Source: UBA2197 sp034370465
GTDB taxonomy: Bacteria; Desulfobacterota; Desulfuromonadia; Desulfuromonadales; UBA2197
Direction of reading: 5' to 3'
DNA: 15,491 nucleotides
Assembly: GCA_034370465.1 (NCBI GenBank)
Contig: JAXMLA010000319.1
Span: 1-15,491 of the forward strand
The notes beneath the pieces are model-generated. The model searched no databases and had not been told where the DNA came from. It worked only from the letters and a program-made list of their open reading frames with translations. The stretch's first letter is position 1. Every line of letters starts with the position of its first letter. Below are positions 7,217-14,069 of this stretch, in pieces. A program made the translations under genes and the position numbers.

Positions 7217-9646
7217 ATGCGTAATCAACCAACGACAGTAAAAGATCAGCTCACGGATCCTGTCTGCGCCATGACGGTATCACCTGACGCAGAATACTCG
7301 TATTCCCATGCGGGAAATCAGTATTTTTTCTGTAGTGACCATTGCTTGCAGAAATTCAAGGAGCACCCGGAACAGTATCTGGAGAAGAAGATCGCCCCGC
7401 CTCTTGAAAAGAAATCCGGTGGAGGGATCTATACCTGTCCGATGCATCCGGAAATCCAGCAGGAAGGACCGGGCTCCTGTCCGAAATGCGGGATGGCGCT
7501 GGAGCCGCTCGGAGTTCTGGCGTCTGCAACAAAAACCGTTTACACCTGCCCCATGCATCCGGAAGTGATTCAGGACCATCCCGGCAGTTGCCCCAAGTGC
7601 GGCATGGCTCTGGAAGCAGTTACCTCCAGCGGTGAAGAAAAAAACGAAGAGCTGATCGATATGAGCCGGCGCTTCTGGGTCTGCACTGCGCTGACTCTGC
7701 CGGTCTTTTTCCTGGCCATGATTGCCGATATGATGCCCGCCTGGCTGCCGGAGTCGCTCTCCATGCAGACGGTTCAGTCGATTCAATGTGTGCTGGCGAC
7801 CCCGGTAGTCCTCTGGGGCGGCTGGCCGTTCTTTGTGCGCGGCTGGCAATCGATCCGCACCTGGAATCTCAACATGTTCACCCTGATCGCCCTTGGTGTC
7901 TCGGTTGCCTGGAGCTACAGCATGGTGGCGCTTCTGGTTCCCGGTCTATTTCCGCCCGTCATGCAGATGCACGGCGGTCTGGTGGCCGTCTATTTTGAGG
8001 CCGCGGCAGTGATTACCACTCTGGTTCTGCTGGGGCAGGTTCTTGAATTGCGCGCGCGTTCACGAACCAACGCGGCTATCCGGATGCTGCTCGGCCTTGC
8101 CCCGAATACGGCCCGCATTGTCCGGGATGACGGCACGGAAGAGGATATCCCGCTGCAGCAGGTCCAGCCCGGCGATACCCTGCGGGTGCGGCCCGGCGAT
8201 AAGGTGCCGGTCGATGGCACGGTCACCGACGGCGCCAGTAACATCGACGAATCCATGGTTACCGGTGAATCGATACCGGTAGCAAAGTCCAATGGCGATA
8301 AGCTGATCGGCGCGACCGTCAACGGCACCGGTAGTTTGCTGATGCGGGCGGAGAAGGTCGGTGCTGACACGCTTTTGGCCCAAATTATCGATATGGTGGC
8401 CAAAGCTCAGCGTACGCGGGCACCGATCCAGAAACTGGCCGATGTGGTGGCCGGTTATTTTGTTCCCGCTGTGGTGGGAATTGCCGTCCTTACCTTTATT
8501 GTCTGGTGGATGTGGGGACCGGAGCCGCGTCTGGCCCATGCCGTGATCAATGCCGTTGCGGTGCTGATCATCGCCTGTCCCTGCGCGCTCGGATTGGCAA
8601 CCCCGATTGCCATCATGGTGGGGACCGGTCGCGGCGCAACCGCCGGAGTCCTGATCAAGAACGCCGAGGCGCTGGAGATCATGGAGAAAGTCGATACGCT
8701 TGTCGTGGACAAGACCGGGACACTGACGGTCGGTAAACCGAAACTGGTCACAGTTCATGCCGAAGCAGGTTTTACCGAAGATGAACTCTTGCGTTTGGCC
8801 GCCAGCCTCGAACGGGCCAGCGAACACCCCCTTGCGGAAGCCATTGTCCGCGGTGCTGAAGAAAAGGGCCTTACGCTGGTCAAAGCTGGCAATTTCCAGT
8901 CTGTGACCGGGAAAGGCGTCAGCGGAGAGGTTGCCGGACGTTCAGTGGCGGCAGGCAACGCAGCTTTGCTGGAAAGTCTGGGCATCAGCGCGGCAAAGCT
9001 TTCGCAACAGGCGGACAGGCAGCGCGCCGAAGGCCAGACCGTCATGCTGATTGTCATTGACGGCAAGGCCGCCGGTTTGATCGGGGTCGCCGACCCCATC
9101 AAGGAGTCTACCGCCGAAGCCATTCGCGACCTGCATGGCGAAGGTATCAAGATCGTGATGATGACCGGCGATAACCAGATCACCGCCAATGCCGTTGCTA
9201 CCAACCTTGGGATCGACCAGGTTCATGCCGGGGTATTGCCGGAACAGAAGGCCGACCTGATCAAGCAGCTTCAGGCCGAGGGACATATCGTCGCCATGGC
9301 GGGTGACGGCATCAACGATGCTCCAGCGCTGGCACAGGCCGACGTCGGCATCGCCATGGGCACCGGTACCGATGTGGCGATAGAGAGCGCCAGCGTTACC
9401 CTGGTCAAGGGTGATTTGCGAGGTATCGTCAGAGCCAGACGATTAAGCCGGGCGACCATGCGCAATATCCGCCAGAACCTGTTCTTCGCCTTCTTTTACA
9501 ACTCGGCCGGGGTGCCGATTGCCGCAGGTGTTCTATATCCATTTTTCGGGGTACTCCTGTCGCCGATGATCGCCGCCGCAGCCATGAGCTTCAGCTCCGT
9601 TTCCGTGATCACCAATTCGCTGCGGCTAAAGCGGGTGGAGTTATAA
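7217..9646 (+). CDS. copA: Cu(+)-type P1B ATPase with YHS and two heavy-metal-binding domains
   Basis: This 809-residue inner-membrane ATPase exports monovalent copper (or silver). In place of the usual CxxC HMA domain, the N-terminus has a YHS domain (14-55, with DPVCAM and CSDHC) and two near-identical heavy-metal-binding repeats (72-96 and 109-133; CPMHPE, then SCPKCGMALE). Core motifs are all present: TGES (349-352), the transport site CPC (454-456), DKTGT with phosphorylated Asp498, the HP dipeptide (537-538) and GDGIND (696-701). YN (761-762) and MSFSS (790-794) in the last membrane segments are the marks of P1B-1 Cu(+) pumps. GGAGG precedes the ATG. It follows the multicopper oxidase by 79 bases, so copper can be pumped to the periplasm and oxidised there. 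Related proteins are also called SilP or CopB-type; substrate is inferred from the CPC/YN/MxxSS set. Confidence 0.95.
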   Translation: MRNQPTTVKDQLTDPVCAMTVSPDAEYSYSHAGNQYFFCSDHCLQKFKEHPEQYLEKKIAPPLEKKSGGGIYTCPMHPEIQQEGPGSCPKCGMALEPLGVLASATKTVYTCPMHPEVIQDHPGSCPKCGMALEAVTSSGEEKNEELIDMSRRFWVCTALTLPVFFLAMIADMMPAWLPESLSMQTVQSIQCVLATPVVLWGGWPFFVRGWQSIRTWNLNMFTLIALGVSVAWSYSMVALLVPGLFPPVMQMHGGLVAVYFEAAAVITTLVLLGQVLELRARSRTNAAIRMLLGLAPNTARIVRDDGTEEDIPLQQVQPGDTLRVRPGDKVPVDGTVTDGASNIDESMVTGESIPVAKSNGDKLIGATVNGTGSLLMRAEKVGADTLLAQIIDMVAKAQRTRAPIQKLADVVAGYFVPAVVGIAVLTFIVWWMWGPEPRLAHAVINAVAVLIIACPCALGLATPIAIMVGTGRGATAGVLIKNAEALEIMEKVDTLVVDKTGTLTVGKPKLVTVHAEAGFTEDELLRLAASLERASEHPLAEAIVRGAEEKGLTLVKAGNFQSVTGKGVSGEVAGRSVAAGNAALLESLGISAAKLSQQADRQRAEGQTVMLIVIDGKAAGLIGVADPIKESTAEAIRDLHGEGIKIVMMTGDNQITANAVATNLGIDQVHAGVLPEQKADLIKQLQAEGHIVAMAGDGINDAPALAQADVGIAMGTGTDVAIESASVTLVKGDLRGIVRARRLSRATMRNIRQNLFFAFFYNSAGVPIAAGVLYPFFGVLLSPMIAAAAMSFSSVSVITNSLRLKRVEL

Positions 9647-9767
9647 GCTGACACCTTGTAAGGAACAGCTTAACGTCGATGCTGACCTTCCTCAACTCAT
9701 GAGGTCGCTTTGCTGGTCATTTTCCAGGCGCCTCGTCGCCACCAACCCCTAACCGCAGGAGGCTGAA

Positions 9768-10394
9768 ATGAATGAAACCAAGTGGCCCTATCTCTTACCT
9801 CCACTTCCTTATGACGAAAATGCTCTGGATCCGGTCATTACAGCAAACACAATCGGATTTCATTACCGCAAGCATCACCAGGGCTATGTCGACAACCTGA
9901 ACAAGCTGGTCGCAGGAACAGACTACGCCGAGCTGACTCTGGAGAAACTGGTTGCCGTTACGGCCGAACGGGAAGAAGCACTGCCGATTTTCAATAATGC
10001 GGCGCAAATCTGCAACCACACGTTTTATTGGCAAAGCATGAAAGCCAACGGGGGAGGGGAGCCACCTGCCGCCCTGAAAGAGATGATGGCGGCTTCTTTT
10101 GGCAGTGTCGATGGTTGCAAGAAGGAGTTGGCCGGAATGGCTGTTTCGCAATTCGGCAGTGGCTGGGCCTGGCTGGTTCTGTATGGTGACAAGCTCAAGG
10201 TCGTCAAGACGGCCAATGCCCAAACACCTTTGACGACCGGGATGAAGCCACTGTTGACCATTGACGTGTGGGAGCATGCTTATTATCTGGATTATCAGAA
10301 TCGCCGTGCCGACTATGTCAATGCCGTGCTCGACAAGCTGATTAACTGGGAATTTGCCTTGCAAAACGCCACGAAAACGGGATTAAGCACTTAA
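9768..10394 (+). CDS. sodB: Iron-type superoxide dismutase
   Basis: This 208-residue cytoplasmic enzyme (no signal peptide) converts superoxide to hydrogen peroxide and oxygen. The metal ligands are His32 (FHYRKHH), His84 (NHTFYW), Asp166 and His170 (DVWEHAYY). Gln80 in NNAAQICNHTFYW is the second-sphere glutamine placed as in Fe-type enzymes; Mn-type enzymes usually have Gly there. Length and motif order are normal for SodB. A strong AGGAGG stands before the ATG. It lies 121 bases after the copper ATPase and 9 bases before a small membrane protein gene. The neighbourhood fits protection from copper- or oxygen-driven superoxide, which is inference. Confidence 0.95.
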   Translation: MNETKWPYLLPPLPYDENALDPVITANTIGFHYRKHHQGYVDNLNKLVAGTDYAELTLEKLVAVTAEREEALPIFNNAAQICNHTFYWQSMKANGGGEPPAALKEMMAASFGSVDGCKKELAGMAVSQFGSGWAWLVLYGDKLKVVKTANAQTPLTTGMKPLLTIDVWEHAYYLDYQNRRADYVNAVLDKLINWEFALQNATKTGLST

Positions 10395-10403
10395 GGGGGG
10401 GCG

Positions 10404-10562
10404 ATGGATTTTTTTAGAATTGTTATAGCGATCCTTCTTCCCCCCCTGGGAGTTTTTCTTCAGGTGGGGATCGGCGGCGCCTTTTGGTTGAATATCCTTC
10501 TGACCCTTTTAGGATATATCCCAGGCATCGTCCACGCGGTCTGGATTATTGCTAAACGATAA
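10404..10562 (+). CDS. YqaE/Pmp3-like small membrane protein (52 aa)
   Basis: This short gene encodes 52 residues, starting MDFFRIVIAILLPPLGVF and ending IIAKR. It has two hydrophobic spans (about 5-20 and 26-49) and the family features LLPPLGV, a Gly-rich turn, LLTLLGYIPGIVHAVWI. This is the YqaE/Pmp3 (UPF0057) pattern of stress-induced membrane proteolipids, which help maintain membrane potential in yeast and plants; the bacterial role is little known. A G-rich ribosome-binding site (seven Gs) precedes the ATG. The gene follows sodB by 9 bases, so the two are probably one transcript, and it ends right at the shared terminator. Confidence 0.88.
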   Translation: MDFFRIVIAILLPPLGVFLQVGIGGAFWLNILLTLLGYIPGIVHAVWIIAKR

Positions 10563-10605
10563 AAAAAGCCGCCAACCCTGAGGATGGGTTGGCGGCTGGT
10601 TTATA
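10561..10605. terminator. Bidirectional rho-independent terminator
   Basis: An 11-base-pair perfect stem, GCCGCCAACCC at 10568-10578 pairing with GGGTTGGCGGC at 10586-10596, encloses a 7-base loop. Seven As at 10561-10567 give a U-tract for the minus-strand cytochrome operon, so that direction is strongest. On the plus strand only TGGTTTATATT follows, a weaker tract serving the sodB/YqaE unit. Confidence 0.93.
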
Positions 10606-10609
10606 TTCA

Positions 10610-11152
10610 TCATTTTTTATGACATCCGGTGCATTGGGTGGGTCCGGCCCCTTGTTGCTGATGACATTCCTTGCAGAGTTGATGCGCCTTGTCCTTTCCC
10701 AGGACAATCTTGGCCGGCGCTCCGGCAGGGTGACAACTGCTGCAAACATTGTTGGCGGCGTGCTGCTGGTGATTAAAGCTTACATTGCCGTTGGTGGCTT
10801 TATAGATCACCGTCGGGGGGGCGGCCGCGGGAGTGACTGCCGGTTTCGGAGCCGGAGGCGGCGGCACCGCAACCGCCGGCGCTGGTTGTGGTGTTGGCGG
10901 CGGTGCAACCGTGTTCGTCTCGGCTGGCACCGTCTTTACGGGTGCCGGCGGGGCGGGTTTGACTGAGGTTGCGGGGGGAGGAGTCGTCTCCGCAACGACC
11001 GGTGGCGGTAGGACCGGAGCGGCCGGTTCCTGCTGAGCGGCGACGACTGGCTCCGGTTTCGGTGCTGGCGGAGGGGCTGTTTCCTGTTGCTTGCAGCCTC
11101 CTGCTGTGATTACTACGGCGGCTAGAATTGACAGCCAAATTGTGCGTCTCAT
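10610..11152 (-). CDS. Triheme c7-like lipoprotein cytochrome with Pro/Ala linker
   Basis: This 180-residue lipoprotein carries a small multiheme domain at the end of a long linker. The signal peptide ends in TAGGC (lipid cysteine 20). Residues 24-115 are mostly Pro, Ala, Val, Lys and Thr, an extended spacer. The C-terminal domain (about 117-180) has three haem-binding motifs, CSSCH (137-141), CKECH (160-164) and CTGCH (174-178), and distal histidine candidates His128, His131 and His157, the layout of triheme cytochrome c7. It probably moves electrons in the periplasm or at the outer membrane. AAGGAG lies 7 bases before the ATG at 11152; an ATG two codons further upstream (11158) is too close to that site. 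It is last in a run of three minus-strand lipoprotein genes and ends at a strong terminator. Confidence 0.92.
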   Translation of the reverse strand: MRRTIWLSILAAVVITAGGCKQQETAPPPAPKPEPVVAAQQEPAAPVLPPPVVAETTPPPATSVKPAPPAPVKTVPAETNTVAPPPTPQPAPAVAVPPPPAPKPAVTPAAAPPTVIYKATNGNVSFNHQQHAANNVCSSCHPAGAPAKIVLGKDKAHQLCKECHQQQGAGPTQCTGCHKK

Positions 11153-11263
11153 CGTCATTCTCCTTCGTGGAATAGATTGGGTATCTACCGGAATTCAGAT
11201 TTTAACAGCACAAGCCGAAAAGTCCAGGGAGGCCGACCCCATCCGATTTCCTGCTGCGTGGAT

Positions 11264-11392
11264 TTAGTACTTCATCTTCTTGGCTTGACCGGGGGGCATA
11301 TTTCCCCGGTGATGACCATCGACGACGATGCAGCCGGCCAGAGTCGAAAGAAGAAAAGCGGTGAGGGCAAGAAGGGTAAGTGAACGGATCAT
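11264..11392 (-). CDS. Small lipoprotein, 42 aa, with PPGQAKK tail
   Basis: This 42-residue ORF begins MIRSLTLLALTAFLLST and has a perfect lipobox LAGC with the lipid cysteine at 21; the start is preceded by AGGAG on the minus strand. The 22-residue mature part reads CIVVDGHHRGNMPPGQ then AKKMKY, and has a basic, proline-containing end. A PPGQAKK-type motif is one I associate with several small exported proteins of unknown role; no function is assigned. The two histidines may touch metal. The gene follows another 42-residue lipoprotein gene by 32 bases, and the cytochrome gene lies 111 bases downstream; the three may be one operon. Confidence 0.82.
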   Translation of the reverse strand: MIRSLTLLALTAFLLSTLAGCIVVDGHHRGNMPPGQAKKMKY

Positions 11393-11424
11393 GATAATTC
11401 TCCTGTGAAAGTGATGTAGATCTT

Positions 11425-11553
11425 TTAATGGTGTAGCTTGACTTTGAGGGGATGGACTTCCAGAACCGGGACCGGCTGAACCTTAACAATGCAGCCGGTT
11501 GCGAATAAGCTGACGAGCACAAGTAAAAACGTTGAGAAACATAAATGGCGCAT
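11425..11553 (-). CDS. Small lipoprotein, 42 aa, first gene of the minus-strand run
   Basis: This 42-residue ORF has a strong AGGAGG before its ATG, a hydrophobic signal (FSTFLLVLVSLF) and a lipobox ATGC with the lipid cysteine at 21. The mature part starts CIVKVQPVPVLEV and ends KVKLHH: 22 residues with alternating hydrophobic residues and a closing His-His. Both small lipoproteins are 42 residues long, with cysteine at 21 followed by Ile-Val, but their mature parts differ. No family is recognised. It is the first gene after the predicted minus-strand promoter at 11651-11678. Confidence 0.8.
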   Translation of the reverse strand: MRHLCFSTFLLVLVSLFATGCIVKVQPVPVLEVHPLKVKLHH

Positions 11554-11632
11554 GGGACCTCCTGATGATTCTATTCGAGCTGAACGACTATAGCATGGAT
11601 CCCATTTGCAATTCTCTTTGCTTTCGGACCGC

Positions 11633-11660
11633 TTGACATTGTTGCCTTGAATGATAAATT
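11633..11660 (+). promoter_or_regulatory. Sigma-70-like promoter for the sensor kinase
   Basis: TTGACA at 11633-11638 is a perfect -35 box; after 16 bases comes TAAATT at 11655-11660, matching four of six -10 positions. Transcription would start near 11667, leaving a leader of about 80 bases before the kinase ATG at 11746. The A/T-rich stretch around it supports the call; it is unverified. Confidence 0.5.
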
Positions 11661-11678
11661 TTTAATTAATGTTGTCAA
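11651..11678 (-). promoter_or_regulatory. Sigma-70-like promoter for the small-lipoprotein/cytochrome run
   Basis: Read on the minus strand, TTGACA (11678-11673) is followed after 16 bases by TATCAT (11656-11651), five of six matches to the -10 box. The start would be near 11644, about 90 bases before the first lipoprotein ATG at 11553. It overlaps the plus-strand promoter. Confidence 0.55.
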
Positions 11679-11745
11679 TTCGCACTGAAAGTTGGTGTCG
11701 GCAGCAGGGTGACTTAACGGACGATAACCAACCTTCGAGATAGCG

Positions 11746-14043
11746 ATGATCGAGAAGAGACTGGGATTACGGCTGACTCCCTTCACTATTGCCTTGGCTT
11801 ACACCCTGCTCGGTGGAATCTGGGTCTTCTTCTCCGACTATCTCCTGGCCGCCTTCCTGACCGATCCCGTCCATTTCCAGCGTAGTAAAATCATCAATGC
11901 CTGGGTCTTTATCGTCCTTTCGTCGCAGCTCCTTTATCTGTTGATGCGCCGGCGGGAAGGCGCCATTCAGCGCTCGCAGGACTCCCTGAATCGGGCCAAC
12001 CGCTCCCTCAAAGTCTTCAGCGAATGCAACAAAGTGATCACCTGGTACAGCAAAGAGCAGGAGTTGCTGAAGGTCATCTGTCGCATCTTTGTCGAAGTCG
12101 GCGGCTATCGCCTCGCCTGGGTCGGTTTTGCCCGGCAGACGCCGGATAAGATTGTCGAGCCGGTGGCGTACTGGGGACATGATGATGGCTATCTCCAGCG
12201 CTTGCAGGTGAAATGGGATGACAGCCGGCATGGTCAGGGGCCGGCAGGAAACGCGATCCGCACCGGTAAGACGACAGTCGTGCAGAATATTAAGACTCAG
12301 CCGGAATTCCGCCCCTGGCGACAGGAAGCACTGCAAAACGGTTATGCCTCGGCGATTGCCCTCCCGTTGTGGAACGACCACGAGGTCTTTGGCGGATTGG
12401 TCATTCTTGCGGCGGAGGTTGATGCTTTCAATCAGGAAGAGATCAAACTCCTCGAAGAGTTAAGCGCCGATCTTTCTTACGCCATCAAGGGGATTCGCTT
12501 TCATGCCGAGCAAAAAGGGGTCAAGGAGGAGAATCGTTTGCTGGCGGCAGTGATTGAACAGGCGAGCGACGGGGTGCTGATCTTCGATGCCGCCGGAAAA
12601 ACTCTTTATATTAATCCCGCTTTTGAAGCGACCTGTGGCATCACTGGCCAGGAGGTCATCGGCGCCAGTCTCTACAGCCTCGACTGCTGCAAGCTGAATA
12701 ACAATTTCAAGCGGGCGATGGAAGAGACCATCAAGCTTGGTGCCGGTCGGAGCGGGCGCTTTGTGAACCAGCGCGCTGACGGCGGCCGTTATGAGGTTGA
12801 CGTCAACATTGCGCCGGTGCAGCGCCTCTCGGATGCGGAGACCCGCTATGTCGCCATCATGCGGGAAGTCACCCACGAAGTGCAGCTGGAAAAACAGTTG
12901 CGCAGTGCCCAGAAAATGGAGGCGATCGCGACCCTGTCCGGAGGCATCGCCCACGATTTCAACAATATCCTTGCGGCCATCATCACCAATACCGAGATGA
13001 CTCTGGATGATGTCGGTGAAGACAACCCGTTGCGCGAACATCTCCAGATCGTCCTGAAAGCCGGTCTCCGCGGCAAGGATCTGGTCAAGCAGATCCTGAC
13101 CATCAGCCACCAGGCCGATCAGGAGCGTCAGCCGGTGCAGGTGGAGAAGGTGGTCAATGAATGTCTTTTGCTGCTGCGGGCGTCGCTGCCGACAACCATC
13201 GAAATCCGCAAGGTGATTGCTGACAACCTGGGACCGGTCCCGGCCGACCCCTCGCAGTTGCACCAGGTCATTCTCAACCTCTGCACCAATGCTGCCGATG
13301 CCATGCAGGATCAGGACGGCATCCTGGAGGTCCGGCTCACGGACGTCAAGATTTCTCCGAAGGAAGCACAGTTTTACCCGACTCTCCATCCGGGCAGCTA
13401 TCTGAAGATGACGGTTAAAGACACCGGCCACGGTATGGAGCGGGCGGTGATGGACCGGATTTTTGATCCCTTTTATACGACCAAAGGGCGCGGCAAGGGG
13501 ACCGGACTCGGTCTGTCGGTGGTACACGGCATTGTCAAGAGTCATGGCGGCACCCTGACGGTCGAGAGTGAGGTGGGGAAGGGGAGTGTTTTCGAGGTTT
13601 TCCTGCCGCGAATCTTCTGCGTCGAACCGCCTTTGCCGCTGCCGGTCGATCTGCCGGCCCGCGGTGGAAATGAACGCATTCTTCTGGTCGATGATGAAGA
13701 AGATATTGTCTTTGCCGGCAAGAAGATGCTGGAGCGCCTCGGTTATGATGTTGTCGCCGGCACGGACAGTTCGGAGATGCTCAAACTCTTTCGCGCCGAT
13801 CCGGAGAGTTTCGATCTGGTGATCACCGATCAGACCATGCCTCATTTGACCGGGGAGATGCTGGCGCGCGAGATGCTGGCGCTGCGGGCCGATCTGCCGA
13901 TCATCCTTTGTTCGGGGATGGGGGTTTCCGGTCATTCGCGGGTCTCTCTCGAGCGCGCCCGCGCCATCGGCATCCGCGAATTGGTCACCAAGCCCTTTGA
14001 AAGGGAGGAAATGACCCGCGTCATCCGGCGCTTGCTTGATTAA
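11746..14043 (+). CDS. Hybrid sensor histidine kinase (TM-GAF-PAS-HisKA-HATPase-REC)
   Basis: This 765-residue inner-membrane kinase has two membrane segments (about 13-36 and 49-67) with only a short loop between them, so sensing is probably in the membrane or cytoplasm. A GAF domain (about 86-250) and a PAS domain (about 262-380) follow. The phosphoacceptor is His403 in SGGIAHDFNN. The ATP-binding domain shows the N-box (Asn511/Asn515), DTGHGM (559-564) and GKGTGLGLS (583-591). A C-terminal receiver (about 643-765) has Asp649/Asp650, phosphoacceptor Asp695 in ITDQTMP and Lys749. It is followed after 26 bases by a sigma-54 activator gene, its likely partner. No HPt domain is seen, so the own receiver may modulate rather than relay. 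Signal unknown; GAF and PAS allow small ligands, haem or redox sensing. Confidence 0.93.
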   Translation: MIEKRLGLRLTPFTIALAYTLLGGIWVFFSDYLLAAFLTDPVHFQRSKIINAWVFIVLSSQLLYLLMRRREGAIQRSQDSLNRANRSLKVFSECNKVITWYSKEQELLKVICRIFVEVGGYRLAWVGFARQTPDKIVEPVAYWGHDDGYLQRLQVKWDDSRHGQGPAGNAIRTGKTTVVQNIKTQPEFRPWRQEALQNGYASAIALPLWNDHEVFGGLVILAAEVDAFNQEEIKLLEELSADLSYAIKGIRFHAEQKGVKEENRLLAAVIEQASDGVLIFDAAGKTLYINPAFEATCGITGQEVIGASLYSLDCCKLNNNFKRAMEETIKLGAGRSGRFVNQRADGGRYEVDVNIAPVQRLSDAETRYVAIMREVTHEVQLEKQLRSAQKMEAIATLSGGIAHDFNNILAAIITNTEMTLDDVGEDNPLREHLQIVLKAGLRGKDLVKQILTISHQADQERQPVQVEKVVNECLLLLRASLPTTIEIRKVIADNLGPVPADPSQLHQVILNLCTNAADAMQDQDGILEVRLTDVKISPKEAQFYPTLHPGSYLKMTVKDTGHGMERAVMDRIFDPFYTTKGRGKGTGLGLSVVHGIVKSHGGTLTVESEVGKGSVFEVFLPRIFCVEPPLPLPVDLPARGGNERILLVDDEEDIVFAGKKMLERLGYDVVAGTDSSEMLKLFRADPESFDLVITDQTMPHLTGEMLAREMLALRADLPIILCSGMGVSGHSRVSLERARAIGIRELVTKPFEREEMTRVIRRLLD

Positions 14044-14069
14044 ATGGATCCCTCACGAAAGAAACTTTT

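Noticed and set aside
9690..9704. Small inverted repeat CCTCA/TGAGG before sodB
   Set aside because: A 5-base stem is expected by chance and has no T-run; no known operator pattern is matched.
10833..11036. Gly-rich plus-strand frame
   Set aside because: It is the complement of the Pro/Ala linker of the cytochrome; composition explains it.
11199..11226. Possible internal minus-strand promoter before the cytochrome (TAAAAT with TGGACT)
   Set aside because: The -35 box is poor; the 111-base gap could hold a promoter but the evidence is too weak to list.
11202..11522. Minus-strand frame of 106 codons across the small lipoproteins
   Set aside because: It overlaps both small lipoprotein genes in another frame, is Ser/Arg-rich, and lacks the ribosome-binding sites and lipoboxes that the two short frames have.
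11594..11609. Sigma-54-like site TGG...TTGC near the lipoprotein promoter
   Set aside because: The spacing between the GG and GC elements is one base short and the central positions do not fit.
12460..13935. Long open frame of 491 codons on the minus strand
   Set aside because: It lies antisense to the sensor kinase, whose motifs are complete; the reverse frame has no recognisable domain and arises from codon bias.
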